A stretch of 38,343 nt of DNA from a virus. Positions 22,204 through 30,365 of the stretch are shown one piece after another; positions within the stretch are counted from its first letter, which is position 1; each line of letters opens with the position of its first letter. The notes under the pieces were generated by a model that was given only the letters and a program-made list of their open reading frames with translations, had not been told where the DNA came from and searched no databases. Made by a program: the position numbers and the translations under genes. The stretch spans positions 1 through 38,343 of IMG/VR virus record IMGVR_UViG_3300044630_001545; one strand, written 5' to 3'.

Positions 22204-22780
22204 AAAACTGGGAGGCCTTGTCCGCAAAGGATGGTGGAAAGGCTTCCCTCTCTTTAGCTTGACGCTAGAGGAACGACAGTCTTGTCCGTCGACCTGTGAG
22301 CAGTGGGGTAACTGCTATGGCAACAACATGCCATTTGCCCACAGATACGACCACACCCATCCGTGGTTTGAACGGGCCCTGGCAGCTAACCTTATAGAAC
22401 TATCCCAGAAGTACAAGCAGGGGTTAGTGATTCGTTTGCACGTACTAGGAGACTTCTATTCCGAAGACTACGTTAAGTTCTGGCTGACAATGATGTTGAA
22501 CATTCCAGAGCTGCACGTCTTTGGTTATACCCACCATCGGCACAATAGTCCTATCGGAGCACGCGTGGCCAACCTCAATGAGACGTTCCCGACCAGATGG
22601 AGGGTACGGTTCTCTGACGATCCAAATGTGGACTTCAGCGCACACGTTGTTGCGTCTGAACAACTAGTGCCGCCAAACAACGGCATCGTATGCCCCGAGC
22701 AACTTGGCTTAACGGAATCATGTAGCGATTGTGGCTACTGTTGGCATAGTAAAAAACCTGTATATTTCCTTGAACATTGA
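22094..22780 (+). CDS. Gp88-like Cys-rich protein (228 aa)
   Basis: The sequence KKLGGLVRKGWWKG, then FSLTLEERQSCPSTCEQW, NCYGNNMPFAHRYD, VIRLHVLGDFYSEDYV and HVFGYTHHR follows a phage and plasmid family I know as Gene product 88. Conserved Cys groups (CPSTC..NC and CPEQ..CSDCGYCW) suggest an iron-sulfur or zinc centre. Its reaction is unknown. A GTG start at 22094 keeps the N-terminal segment (FRKSIKPPRTDMLKSGK), which I recall as part of the family; an internal ATG at 22178 with AAGGA upstream is possible. Confidence 0.82.
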   Translation: MKLQTQTLVIPVLTNTKFRKSIKPPRTDMLKSGKSNKKLGGLVRKGWWKGFPLFSLTLEERQSCPSTCEQWGNCYGNNMPFAHRYDHTHPWFERALAANLIELSQKYKQGLVIRLHVLGDFYSEDYVKFWLTMMLNIPELHVFGYTHHRHNSPIGARVANLNETFPTRWRVRFSDDPNVDFSAHVVASEQLVPPNNGIVCPEQLGLTESCSDCGYCWHSKKPVYFLEH

Positions 22781-22823
22781 CGTCTATGCCATTACTATTG
22801 AGTCTTAACTGAGATAACTTCTA

Positions 22824-24173
22824 ATGCTTAAACAATTTGATCATCAAATTAAGACTACTGATTTCCTTCTCAAAGCTCCTCGCGCACTCGTAACGTCTGA
22901 CCCAGGCACTGGTAAGACACGCAGCGTCATCGACGCTTACGCGCAGAGAAAAGAAGGACGTATGCTCGTACTTGCCCCGCTGTCAATCCTGTCAGCTTCC
23001 TGGGGCGACGACATTAAAAAGTTCCAGCCTAGCATTACTTACATTGTTGCTTATGCCAAGAACCGTGAACAGGCTTTCAAAAGCAAAGCTGACGTAGTCA
23101 TTGCAAACCACGACGCTGTTAAGTGGATCGTTAAGAACGAACATCTGTTAACGGGCTTCGATACGTTGTGCATTGACGAGTTCACAGCATTCAAGAACAA
23201 AGATAGCCAGCGCAGCAAAGCAGTCCTCAAGCTTGCTTCCAAGTTTAAGTACCGCATTGCCATGTCCGGTACGCCAAACAGCAACACCATCCTGGACATC
23301 TGGCATCCAACACTGATCGTTGACGACGGTGAACGGCTCGGAAAACGCTTCTACGGTTTCAGGTCCGCTGTCTGCACTTCACGGTTCAATGGCTTTGCCA
23401 ACGAGTGGGTCGACAAGCCCAACGCCCAAGAGATCGTTGCTGCCTCCATTAAAGACATTAACATCCGTTACAAACTTGAAGACTGCATCGACATGCCGGA
23501 GCAATCTGTACATACAATGTGTGTACAACTGACCCCGGAGATCATGAAGCAGTACAAACTGCTCGCCGAAGACTCCGTTCTTTATACCGGTCAGGCAACG
23601 ATCAACGCGATTAACGCAGGCGCACGTGTCAAGAAGCTCCTGCAACTGTGCACCGGTTCGGTTTACACCGAGGACGGTGAGTCACTAGGCGTGCACAACG
23701 AGCGGTATGAACTCGTGATGCAGCTAGTTTCAGAGCGTAAGCATTCACTTGTGGCGTTCAACTGGCGTCACGAACGTGAGCACATGGTCAAGCTTGCCGA
23801 AGAAATGGGCATTGAGTACGCCGTTATTGATGGCGAAACTCCAGCTAACAAACGTAAAGACATTGTCGACCGCATGCAAGCTGGACAGCTCCAGGTAGTG
23901 TTCGCGCATCCCCAGTCAGCTGGCCATGGCCTAACGCTAACCAAAGCAACAACCGTCATCTGGGCGTCTCCGACTTACAACGCAGAGCACTACCAGCAGT
24001 TCAACCGACGTATCTATCGCGCTGGCCAGACTCAGAAAACAGAGATCATCCACATCGCAGCAAGTGATACGTGGGAACCTGACGTCTACACAAAGCTCGA
24101 AGGCAAACTTGAGCGTATGGAAGACCTACTAAACATCCTTAACCAACTAACACCCATGAGGAAAACTGCGTGA
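22824..24173 (+). CDS. SNF2-family DEAD/DEAH-type helicase (449 aa)
   Basis: Walker A DPGTGKT (26-32), motif II IDEF (117-120), motif III MSGTP (147-151) and a C-terminal motif VI FNRRIYRAGQ. The short SNF2/superfamily 2 form, with no extra domains, is common in phage replication modules. It should translocate on double-stranded DNA; roles in recombination or replication restart are likely. Its stop overlaps the next start (GTGA). Confidence 0.93.
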   Translation: MLKQFDHQIKTTDFLLKAPRALVTSDPGTGKTRSVIDAYAQRKEGRMLVLAPLSILSASWGDDIKKFQPSITYIVAYAKNREQAFKSKADVVIANHDAVKWIVKNEHLLTGFDTLCIDEFTAFKNKDSQRSKAVLKLASKFKYRIAMSGTPNSNTILDIWHPTLIVDDGERLGKRFYGFRSAVCTSRFNGFANEWVDKPNAQEIVAASIKDINIRYKLEDCIDMPEQSVHTMCVQLTPEIMKQYKLLAEDSVLYTGQATINAINAGARVKKLLQLCTGSVYTEDGESLGVHNERYELVMQLVSERKHSLVAFNWRHEREHMVKLAEEMGIEYAVIDGETPANKRKDIVDRMQAGQLQVVFAHPQSAGHGLTLTKATTVIWASPTYNAEHYQQFNRRIYRAGQTQKTEIIHIAASDTWEPDVYTKLEGKLERMEDLLNILNQLTPMRKTA

Positions 24174-24544
24174 CTCAAATTAACATTAACGACCTTATTG
24201 AAAAACGCGCTGAAATTAAGCGCGAAAGCGAACTACTTAACGTTCGCCTTAAAGATTTAAAAGCCGCCCAGGACGAAATCGACCTGGCGCTGCTAAAGAA
24301 AATGGATGCCGAGGGTTTATCCCGTACTGCTAACGGCGACTACTCGGTGTCGATTAACGAAGACACGGTTCCAGATGTTGAGGATTGGGATGCCCTCTAC
24401 AATCACATCATTTCGACTCGTGACTTTAGCTTGATCCAACGACGGATAAGCTCAACAGCTTATAAAGAGCTGTTGAAACTCGGGGAAGGAGTCCCCGGCC
24501 TTTCACCAAGGACCATCCGTAAGATCAATTTCCGTTCACTGTAA
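24170..24544 (+). CDS. Coiled-coil phage protein (124 aa)
   Basis: A GTG at 24170 overlaps the helicase stop. Residues 8-45 form a coiled coil (LIEKRAEIKRESELLNVRLK). Then come GLSRTANGDYSVSINEDTVP, DVEDWDALYNHI and a conserved LIQRRISSTAYKELL, ending PGLSPRTIRKIN. This pattern recurs next to helicase and single-strand-binding genes of other phages; function unknown, a DNA-binding or bridging role is likely. Confidence 0.75.
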   Translation: MTQININDLIEKRAEIKRESELLNVRLKDLKAAQDEIDLALLKKMDAEGLSRTANGDYSVSINEDTVPDVEDWDALYNHIISTRDFSLIQRRISSTAYKELLKLGEGVPGLSPRTIRKINFRSL

Positions 24545-24564
24545 ACAAAGGAAGATAAGTAAAC

Positions 24565-25239
24565 ATGTCTAACGCAATCGCTCTTGTATCAGCTAACGTT
24601 CCTGCACACGTCATGCAAGGCACCGGTCTCGGCAACGAGAACGTCGGCCAAAACGTTACTATCCCCCGCGTCAAGCTTCTCCAGAAGATGTCGGACGAGG
24701 TGGACAAGTACAACTCGAAGTACATCCAAGGCGCTGAGCCTGGTCACTTCTTAAACTCGTTGACGGGTCAAAACTACGGCGAAGAGCTGTACGTTATCAG
24801 CCTCCTCTTCAAGAACGAGTTCGTCGTGTGGCGCAATCGTGACTCAGGCGGCGGCATCCTTGGCTCCTTCACGTCAATGGCTGAAGCACAAGAAGCTATC
24901 AAGTTGCAGGCCAAGCCAGAGGATTACACCATTACAGACACGCACTCGCATGTTCTGTTAGTCAAGAATCCGGAAACAGGTGAACTGGACAAGACTCCAG
25001 TAATCATGGACTTCTCCAGCTCCAAAATGCGCATCTCGCGTAACTGGAACTCAATGATCGGCCTTAAAGGTGGTAACCGATTCTCTGGCTTGTGGAAACT
25101 CAAGTCCGTTTCGGTCACCAACAAAGCCGGTGCCCAGTTCATGAACCTCGAAGCCGAGTTCGTAGGCTGGACCACCGAAGAAGACTATGAGTATGCAAAG
25201 GCAGTTTATGCCCAGCACTCCGGTCGGGACATTGGCTAA
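24565..25239 (+). CDS. Conserved phage replication-region protein (224 aa), possible ssDNA binder
   Basis: ATG 24565, GGA upstream. Segments GNENVGQNVTIPRVKLLQKM, GAEPGHFLNSLTGQNYGEEL and a C-terminal FSGLWKLKSVSVTNKAGAQF look like a beta-rich fold. Highly regular codons (CTC, AAC, AAG) suggest abundant expression, as for a single-strand-binding protein. Such conserved proteins sit beside helicase and nuclease genes in related phages. No SSB acidic tail is seen, so the role is inferred from place and codon use. Confidence 0.7.
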   Translation: MSNAIALVSANVPAHVMQGTGLGNENVGQNVTIPRVKLLQKMSDEVDKYNSKYIQGAEPGHFLNSLTGQNYGEELYVISLLFKNEFVVWRNRDSGGGILGSFTSMAEAQEAIKLQAKPEDYTITDTHSHVLLVKNPETGELDKTPVIMDFSSSKMRISRNWNSMIGLKGGNRFSGLWKLKSVSVTNKAGAQFMNLEAEFVGWTTEEDYEYAKAVYAQHSGRDIG

Positions 25240-25248
25240 CTCTAGCCG

Positions 25249-25650
25249 ATGAACGAACACAGCTTTATACGAGCTGTGCATGGTCATCTTCCACCGGAGG
25301 TTTTCCGGTGGAAGATCCATGACACGTTTGCAGGCGGGGTACCTGACGCATTTTACGCAGGCCCCGCTTGCACACTGTTTGTTGAGTATAAGTACGTCAA
25401 ATCGTTACCCAAACGAGACACAAGCCCTATACGTACCTCATTAACAACGCAACAAATCCACTGGCTAAACACGCTTCACAGCATGAACCAACCAGTAGCA
25501 GTAGTAATTGGTTGCGAGAAATCCGCCATCATCTTGACCCACAAAGCATGGGAAACCGAAGTTTTAAAAAAGGACTTTGTCTCTAGCTGCCTTTCGTTCA
25601 CCGATGTATCCAAATGGATACACAGCTTAACCAGCACCGAGGCTTTATGA
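25249..25650 (+). CDS. Small PD-(D/E)XK nuclease (133 aa)
   Basis: GGVPDAFYAG (PD at 32-33) and TLFVEYKYV (E46, K48) form the PD...ExK core of VRR-NUC or Holliday-junction-resolvase-like enzymes. Length fits single-domain resolvases. It probably cuts branched DNA after replication. The first 25 codons hold a strong hairpin. The stop overlaps the next ATG (ATGA). Confidence 0.85.
   Translation: MNEHSFIRAVHGHLPPEVFRWKIHDTFAGGVPDAFYAGPACTLFVEYKYVKSLPKRDTSPIRTSLTTQQIHWLNTLHSMNQPVAVVIGCEKSAIILTHKAWETEVLKKDFVSSCLSFTDVSKWIHSLTSTEAL
25286..25316 (+). repeat. 13-bp perfect hairpin inside nuclease gene
   Basis: ATCTTCCACCGGA (25286-25298) pairs with TCCGGTGGAAGAT (25304-25316) around GGTTT, covering codons 13-23. 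Such strength inside a coding start is unusual and would slow ribosomes or mark a protein-binding site. Confidence 0.65.
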
Positions 25651-25832
25651 CGATCGACAACATAAGTCCGCCTGGTTCCTGGAGAGAAGAAATACTCCGA
25701 GGACCAGCAACTACAACCCAACTCCGCGAAATAATCGCAGAACTTGAACAAGCACTACGAGAAGAAAAAGCCCACCACGCCCGGCTTAAACAAGAGATAA
25801 CGGACCTATGGAAACTAATAAAGTCAGTCTAG
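25647..25832 (+). CDS. Coiled-coil small protein (61 aa)
   Basis: The ATG at 25647 overlaps the nuclease stop. The second half is a coiled coil (LREIIAELEQALREEKAHHA). No membrane part. Function unknown; the next gene starts inside its end. Confidence 0.66.
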   Translation: MTIDNISPPGSWREEILRGPATTTQLREIIAELEQALREEKAHHARLKQEITDLWKLIKSV

Positions 25833-25972
25833 AAGCTGAACTGAAAGACGTAAAACAAGAACTCGAAGCGTACCGTAGCTACCATGCGGAGCAAACGGCT
25901 ACGGAACTCGCGTTAATCATCTTCGGTTTCATCTGCGGAATATGGGTTGGCTACGCAATAGGAGCCACCTAA
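25808..25972 (+). CDS. Coiled coil plus membrane helix (54 aa)
   Basis: Starts 25 bases before the end of the preceding gene. Residues 5-35 are a charged helix and 35-52 a single TM helix (LALIIFGFICGIWVGYAIGA). It could pair with its neighbours to form a membrane complex; no family recognised. The stop overlaps the next ATG as TAATG. Confidence 0.66.
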   Translation: METNKVSLEAELKDVKQELEAYRSYHAEQTATELALIIFGFICGIWVGYAIGAT

Positions 25973-26199
25973 TGACAGACGAGCTGCATTTCGGAGCTGC
26001 GCACGACACAACTAAGATAGCTGTGCTTCGTGAAGCAGTTGATCGAGCTGACAACCTTGCATACGTGCAAGCGCAGTTAATCACTAACCAACAGAATCAA
26101 ATCCAGGATCTTAAAGACCAGTTAGCAGACATGCGAACAAGGCTTAAGACCCTAGAAAGTGAAAACTCAGAACTTAAAACAGCACTAAGTTATGCGTAA
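25972..26199 (+). CDS. Coiled-coil small protein (75 aa)
   Basis: The ATG at 25972 overlaps the preceding stop; a longer reading from 25942 lies inside the earlier gene. Almost all of the protein from residue 20 on is coiled coil (QNQIQDLKDQLADMRTRLK). No known domain. It may oligomerise with the two coiled-coil neighbours. Confidence 0.66.
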   Translation: MTDELHFGAAHDTTKIAVLREAVDRADNLAYVQAQLITNQQNQIQDLKDQLADMRTRLKTLESENSELKTALSYA

Positions 26200-26476
26200 A
26201 CGACTCACACACTACACAAAACCCACCAGGTACAACCTCACTCTTTCGTTCGAGCAGTACAAATTCCTGCTACAACGCAAAAGAGAAGCCATCACCAACC
26301 GAGAGCGTATCAAGTACAAAGACTTGGTAGAGCTTTGGGGCATTAAACAGTACTACATGGCCACGGCTATGAACCGTGGTATCAAGCAGTATGACTACAG
26401 ACTTTGGAAGGAAAAGGTAAACAATGAGCAAGAAAGACGCCGTCAACCCGTCTCATTATCGACGCGGGGATGTTGA
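26192..26476 (+). CDS. Possible DNA-binding protein (94 aa)
   Basis: Very basic. The segment KYKDLVELWGIKQYYMATAMN followed by GIKQYDYRLW looks like a helix-turn-helix with a second helix that enters the groove. The end (about 53 bases) overlaps the DUF3310 gene. A regulatory role near the end of the early operon is a guess. Confidence 0.6.
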   Translation: MRKRLTHYTKPTRYNLTLSFEQYKFLLQRKREAITNRERIKYKDLVELWGIKQYYMATAMNRGIKQYDYRLWKEKVNNEQERRRQPVSLSTRGC

Positions 26477-26651
26477 ATGCATTGATGCACTACGAGCCTG
26501 CCTAACGGAAGAAGAGTTCCGTGGGTACTGCAAAGGCAGCGCCATGGCTTACCTGTGGCGGGATGGAGAAAAAGACGACCCAAAGCAAGAGGCTGGTAAA
26601 GCCAACTGGTATGTACAGTGGCTTCGCGGACTTGATCCTAGGGAAAGCTAA
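26424..26651 (+). CDS. DUF3310 protein (75 aa)
   Basis: Contains AVNPSHYRRGDVECIDAL and GYCKGSAMAYLWRDG, then ANWYVQWL, the pattern of the DUF3310 / SaV family found in very many phages. It has been described as a nucleotide kinase-like protein; that name rests on weak evidence. AGGTAA lies just before the ATG. It is the last rightward gene; its stop codon is directly next to the stop of the converging metallopeptidase gene. Confidence 0.88.
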   Translation: MSKKDAVNPSHYRRGDVECIDALRACLTEEEFRGYCKGSAMAYLWRDGEKDDPKQEAGKANWYVQWLRGLDPRES

Positions 26652-26963
26652 CTACTCCATCGACACCAGCATGTGGTGCAGAAGATGAGAGACCCTGTCC
26701 ACCAGGGCCTCATCTTCTGATAACTCGTAGTAACCAGCCACGTCCAGAATAGCGTGCACCGCTTCATGCAGGAAAACCTGCTGGCGGTTTGTACCTTTTA
26801 AAGAGCCGTGTAGTTCAATCCGGTACTTGTCCGGAATCCACATCCCAACGCAGTCTTTTCCGTTCTTCCATTTGCTGCGGGGGATATTAACTACTTCTAT
26901 TCTGTGCCCGGCCAAGCTAAACGCTTTTGGAATACCGTCATCAATACGCTTGGCAACTGGCAT
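26652..26963 (-). CDS. HExxH metallopeptidase-like protein (103 aa)
   Basis: HEAVH at 66-70 with a following acidic segment (LSEDEALVD, E83 or E85) gives the zincin set of an ImmA/IrrE- or SprT-like peptidase. Small proteins of this type are common in phages, and roles include cleaving repressors; the target here is unknown. AAGGGGG precedes the ATG. The gene lies at the end of the leftward fibre operon and converges with DUF3310 with no gap. Confidence 0.82.
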   Translation of the reverse strand: MPVAKRIDDGIPKAFSLAGHRIEVVNIPRSKWKNGKDCVGMWIPDKYRIELHGSLKGTNRQQVFLHEAVHAILDVAGYYELSEDEALVDRVSHLLHHMLVSME

Positions 26964-26993
26964 ACCGACCCCCTTAACTCATGGACGGTAATT

Positions 26994-27098
26994 TTACCCA
27001 TTCTTCTTAGGGGCAGAGTAGCCCTTAGACGGCTTCTTTTTTTCCATCTTAATTGGCTTAACCGGAGCGTTAAGCACGCATTTTTTACCCTTGTGCAT
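26994..27098 (-). CDS. Tiny lysine-rich protein (34 aa)
   Basis: ATG 27098 with GGAGG five bases upstream, inside the end of the previous gene (14-base overlap). Sequence MHKGKKCVLNAPVKPIK, then KKKPSKGYSAPKKNG. Basic, one Cys, no family. The strong ribosome site is the main evidence that it is a gene. Confidence 0.58.
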   Translation of the reverse strand: MHKGKKCVLNAPVKPIKMEKKKPSKGYSAPKKNG

Positions 27099-27426
27099 TG
27101 TCGCCTCCGACTGGTTTAGGGAACTTTTCCTTAACGGCCATTACCTTCTGCCGCATAGCTTCAAGGTCTGCCCCGCCTTTCCACAGCGCATCTAACTGGT
27201 CCCGAACGTCAGGGTACTCCCTACGCCTAGCCTGATGATACAAAAGATTAGGATCCCCTTCTACACGTTCGTATACGACCCCGTCTACCAACTCGTACCG
27301 TATAGTTTGCGTGTAAGGATTAAAGTGTTTTTTAGGTGCGACAACAACTGGGTACCAATTATCACCGCCTCCACAAACACTTTGCGGACTAGTCTCTGGT
27401 CCATTTTCACCAAACTTCATAAACAT
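27085..27426 (-). CDS. Fibre-associated phage protein (113 aa)
   Basis: The ATG at 27426 overlaps the stop of the large fibre gene (TAATG). The C-terminal YPDVRDQLDALWKGG, then MRQKVMAVKEKFPKP is a pattern common to short proteins after fibre genes (XkdW-like), possibly a fibre chaperone. The first half holds a QTIRYELVDGVVYERV beta segment. Confidence 0.78.
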   Translation of the reverse strand: MFMKFGENGPETSPQSVCGGGDNWYPVVVAPKKHFNPYTQTIRYELVDGVVYERVEGDPNLLYHQARRREYPDVRDQLDALWKGGADLEAMRQKVMAVKEKFPKPVGGDNAQG

Positions 27427-30365
27427 TACCGAATCCCCATTAGCAATGCGTCTATTTGCTTAATATACAAAGTGTTTGGGTATTGTGCTGACAACCTAAT
27501 CTGTACCGAAAGCTCCCTTTTAGTAGTTGGCATACCGCAAAACAAAGTCACGCTAAACATATCGTTAGCGTCCCAGTACGTGCTACCTGTTTCTACATAA
27601 GTACCTACTTGCCCATTAGCAAGAGTAGGTCTACTTCTTGTGTAATTACTTCCTAAAGAATCAGTATAGTTTTCAACGCTAACTGTAGTACTAGTTCCTG
27701 TAGAGGATACAAAAAACACAATACCAGAAGCTCCGGTATCAGCCGTAATAGTATCGCCTACAGAAATATCAAGATCACCTAAGAACGTAATACTCCACCC
27801 AACTTGATACTGAAACCCAGGAAACTCTGGCACTGTTTCGTATATATACGCTTGAGAGCTAGGATACAAAGGACCCAAATCAGGTGTAGCTGTGCCGTCT
27901 CCAATAGGCGCAGCAAAAATCTGAATAAATCCAAACGTAACGTAATTAGATGTATTCTGCACCAAAGCCTGTACATAAGGCTTATGCCCAAGAGAATGAG
28001 TAGACTTAGGAAGCGTCATTGTCAAATACGTTTGTGGCGACGTCGGTATAGCACCGGACGGGTAAGCTGTAGCTGTAACGTATTTAGTAACGTCGCCAGT
28101 CAACTTCTCTACATTCAAAGACCCAATCTTGGCGCCACTAATGTTTGCGTTATTTGCAATCAACGTATCGTCAATTGCCAAGTCTTTAATCTTAAGAACA
28201 TTCCTGCCCAGGTCAGGACGCCAAACAGAATCCAACGTTATACCGTCTATAGACAACCGCGCTGTGTTAATAAATCCAGCCGTAATCTTATCAGCGCTTA
28301 AGCTTGCAATCTTAGCGTCATCAATTGCCGCGTTGCCGATCTTAGCGTTTGTAATCGTACCGTTGCGGATGTACGCATCATTCATGTACACGCCAGCCGG
28401 AACCGACACGCCGTTGATCGTCGTCGGCGTAGCCTGAACGATGAACGGAATAATCGTAGTCTGACCGGGTGACGCAATCGAAAACCGATCGGCACGGACA
28501 ATGAACTCAGAAGACGGAGTACCGTTAACCGGTGCAGTCGATGCTAAACCAAAGCCGCTAACAAAACCGTTAAGGTCAATCTTAACGGTATACTGAGCTT
28601 CTAGCCCCTCGCCAGAGGCTTTTGCATAGTAATTCTGTTGAACAGCAGCTGTCGTCGCGTAGTTAGTCAGCGTATTGTTAAACGTAGCTGTCAGTGTATT
28701 GCTAGCACTAGAGATAGCACTGTCAGTCTGCGTCTTCGTGTAGTAACTGTTAGTCAGCGTTGCTGTAGTTACATAACTCGACAGCGTATTGTTTAACGTA
28801 GTCGTAGACACCAGGTTCTGAACCGATGCGCTAATAGCGCTATCAGTCTGAGTCTTGGTGTAATAGCCGTTCGTCAGTGTCGCATTAGTAACGTAGTTAC
28901 CAAGCGTGCTATTCAGCGTAGTCGTCGAGACCAGGTTAGTCGTCGCCGCCGAAATCGCGCTGTTAGTCTGTGACGCAGTGTAGTAATTATTAGTCAACGT
29001 CGCGTTGGTGACGTAGCCAGCCAACGTGTTGTTGAAGTTCGACGTCAACGTTGAAGACGCCGAAGCAATAGCCGAGTCAGTCGCGGTCTTCGTGTAGTAG
29101 TCGTTAATAAGCGTCGCACGAGTAGCAACAAGACCCGTCGTCGGGTTATTAACCGTGGCCTCAAGGGCATCGGAGCGGCTAGCCAATGCACTGTCAGCTG
29201 TAACACGAGCCTGGCGCTCGCTGTACACAAGACCAGAAGATAGTTGAGTTACATCTGTTCCGGTATAGCTTCCACGGATCTGAGCAGCCAGAGTTTCTCT
29301 AGCTAAAACTTGAGCACTATCAGCATCCGCTCTAGCAGTTACTTCTGTTTGAATTGCAGCAGTGTTAGCCGCAATACGACTATCGTCAGTGGGTACCCAA
29401 CTAGACCCATCCCACCTGTAAACTTTATTGCTGTCATCAGAGTCGTACCAAACGTCCCCAACAACCAAGTTAACAGTAGGCGCAGCAGTTTGTCTGTACA
29501 CACGGTTTTTAGTATTTACTACTGCGCTAACTGTACTAATACTACTAGCTAATGCAGTATCTGCATCCGATCGAATAGTAGCTTCGTTAGTAATAGCCGT
29601 ACCACGAGCATTTGCTTCTGCAAGAATAGCAGCAGAACGCGCTGCTGCCTCAGCCTGGATGGCTGCGTTACGAGCGTTGGTCTCAGCTAAGATACGCGCG
29701 TTAACAGAGCCAGCTAAGCTTGAAGCTCCATCAATCAAATTGATTCTAGCTGCTAGTGCTTGATACAGCTGAGACTCTGTAATCGCACCAGTCAAAACTG
29801 CTAACAGCTCTTCAACGTCAAGAGCGGTCTCTGCCAACGTACCGTTGGCCGAGTTGAACGGACCCTGGATGTCGTACAACGAGACGTGTCGGGCCCAGTA
29901 GTAGTAACTCGCGCCTTCACCCACCGGATCGACAAACGAAATACCCGAACTGATACCGACAAGCTGAGCGTCGCCCAAGATATTCGCGTCGTTACGCCAA
30001 ATCTCGGTATACGAATGCGGCCCGTAGTTCGGGTAGTCCCAGAAGCACGTGATAAGCGAATACCCACCAGTCGCCGTAAAGTTAGTCGGCGCAGTAGGCG
30101 TCGCACTTGGGGGTGGCGGCGGTGGCGGCGGTGGCGGCGGTGGCTTTACATCGTAAGGATTGTTCGCTAGCTCTACGGCAAGACCGGAGTCAATCAACTC
30201 ACGAAGTGTAATCGCTCGATCACGGGCGTCACCGCGTCGCCCGAGACGGATCTCGAGAGCTTCGGAGATGCTCTCAAGGTATCGGCGTAGCGCAGGCGAA
30301 ACGTCCGCTGGCGGTTTCGGAATGCCAGGAACTTCCGTTGCTTTTGTAGTACGTGCTTTCGTCAT
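27426..30365 (-). CDS. Large tail fibre/tip protein with FN3 and DUF1983 domains (979 aa)
   Basis: Order: helical start (1-65), a run of 12 prolines (75-86), a fibronectin type III-like domain (about 92-180, PTNFTATGGYSLITCFWDY), helical repeats of AEANARN type, then several copies of a L-T-N-x-Y-Y-T-K-T-Q-T-D-S-A-I-S repeat (about 415-570). A DUF1983-like block (QYTVKIDLNGFVSGFGLAS, about 583-665) follows, with D-A-K-I-A-S-L-S-A-D-K repeats and a beta-rich end. This resembles the C-terminal half of lambda J-type proteins that hold the receptor-binding site. The ATG overlaps the upstream stop (ATGA). Confidence 0.88.
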   Translation of the reverse strand: MTKARTTKATEVPGIPKPPADVSPALRRYLESISEALEIRLGRRGDARDRAITLRELIDSGLAVELANNPYDVKPPPPPPPPPPPPSATPTAPTNFTATGGYSLITCFWDYPNYGPHSYTEIWRNDANILGDAQLVGISSGISFVDPVGEGASYYYWARHVSLYDIQGPFNSANGTLAETALDVEELLAVLTGAITESQLYQALAARINLIDGASSLAGSVNARILAETNARNAAIQAEAAARSAAILAEANARGTAITNEATIRSDADTALASSISTVSAVVNTKNRVYRQTAAPTVNLVVGDVWYDSDDSNKVYRWDGSSWVPTDDSRIAANTAAIQTEVTARADADSAQVLARETLAAQIRGSYTGTDVTQLSSGLVYSERQARVTADSALASRSDALEATVNNPTTGLVATRATLINDYYTKTATDSAIASASSTLTSNFNNTLAGYVTNATLTNNYYTASQTNSAISAATTNLVSTTTLNSTLGNYVTNATLTNGYYTKTQTDSAISASVQNLVSTTTLNNTLSSYVTTATLTNSYYTKTQTDSAISSASNTLTATFNNTLTNYATTAAVQQNYYAKASGEGLEAQYTVKIDLNGFVSGFGLASTAPVNGTPSSEFIVRADRFSIASPGQTTIIPFIVQATPTTINGVSVPAGVYMNDAYIRNGTITNAKIGNAAIDDAKIASLSADKITAGFINTARLSIDGITLDSVWRPDLGRNVLKIKDLAIDDTLIANNANISGAKIGSLNVEKLTGDVTKYVTATAYPSGAIPTSPQTYLTMTLPKSTHSLGHKPYVQALVQNTSNYVTFGFIQIFAAPIGDGTATPDLGPLYPSSQAYIYETVPEFPGFQYQVGWSITFLGDLDISVGDTITADTGASGIVFFVSSTGTSTTVSVENYTDSLGSNYTRSRPTLANGQVGTYVETGSTYWDANDMFSVTLFCGMPTTKRELSVQIRLSAQYPNTLYIKQIDALLMGIR
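30112..30144 (-). repeat. 9-bp tandem repeat coding for polyproline
   Basis: Plus strand GGTGGCGGC occurs three times in tandem plus a partial copy. It encodes the 12-Pro run of the large fibre. Such units can slip during replication and so vary the linker length. Confidence 0.7.

Noticed and set aside
26652-26963. Endolysin of the metallopeptidase type
   Set aside because: The HExxH pattern with this spacing and length fits ImmA/IrrE or SprT-like proteins rather than a cell-wall peptidase; no wall-binding part or signal.
27804-28301. 165-residue plus-strand frame
   Set aside because: Antisense to the large fibre gene; rich in Arg and Cys, no start signal.
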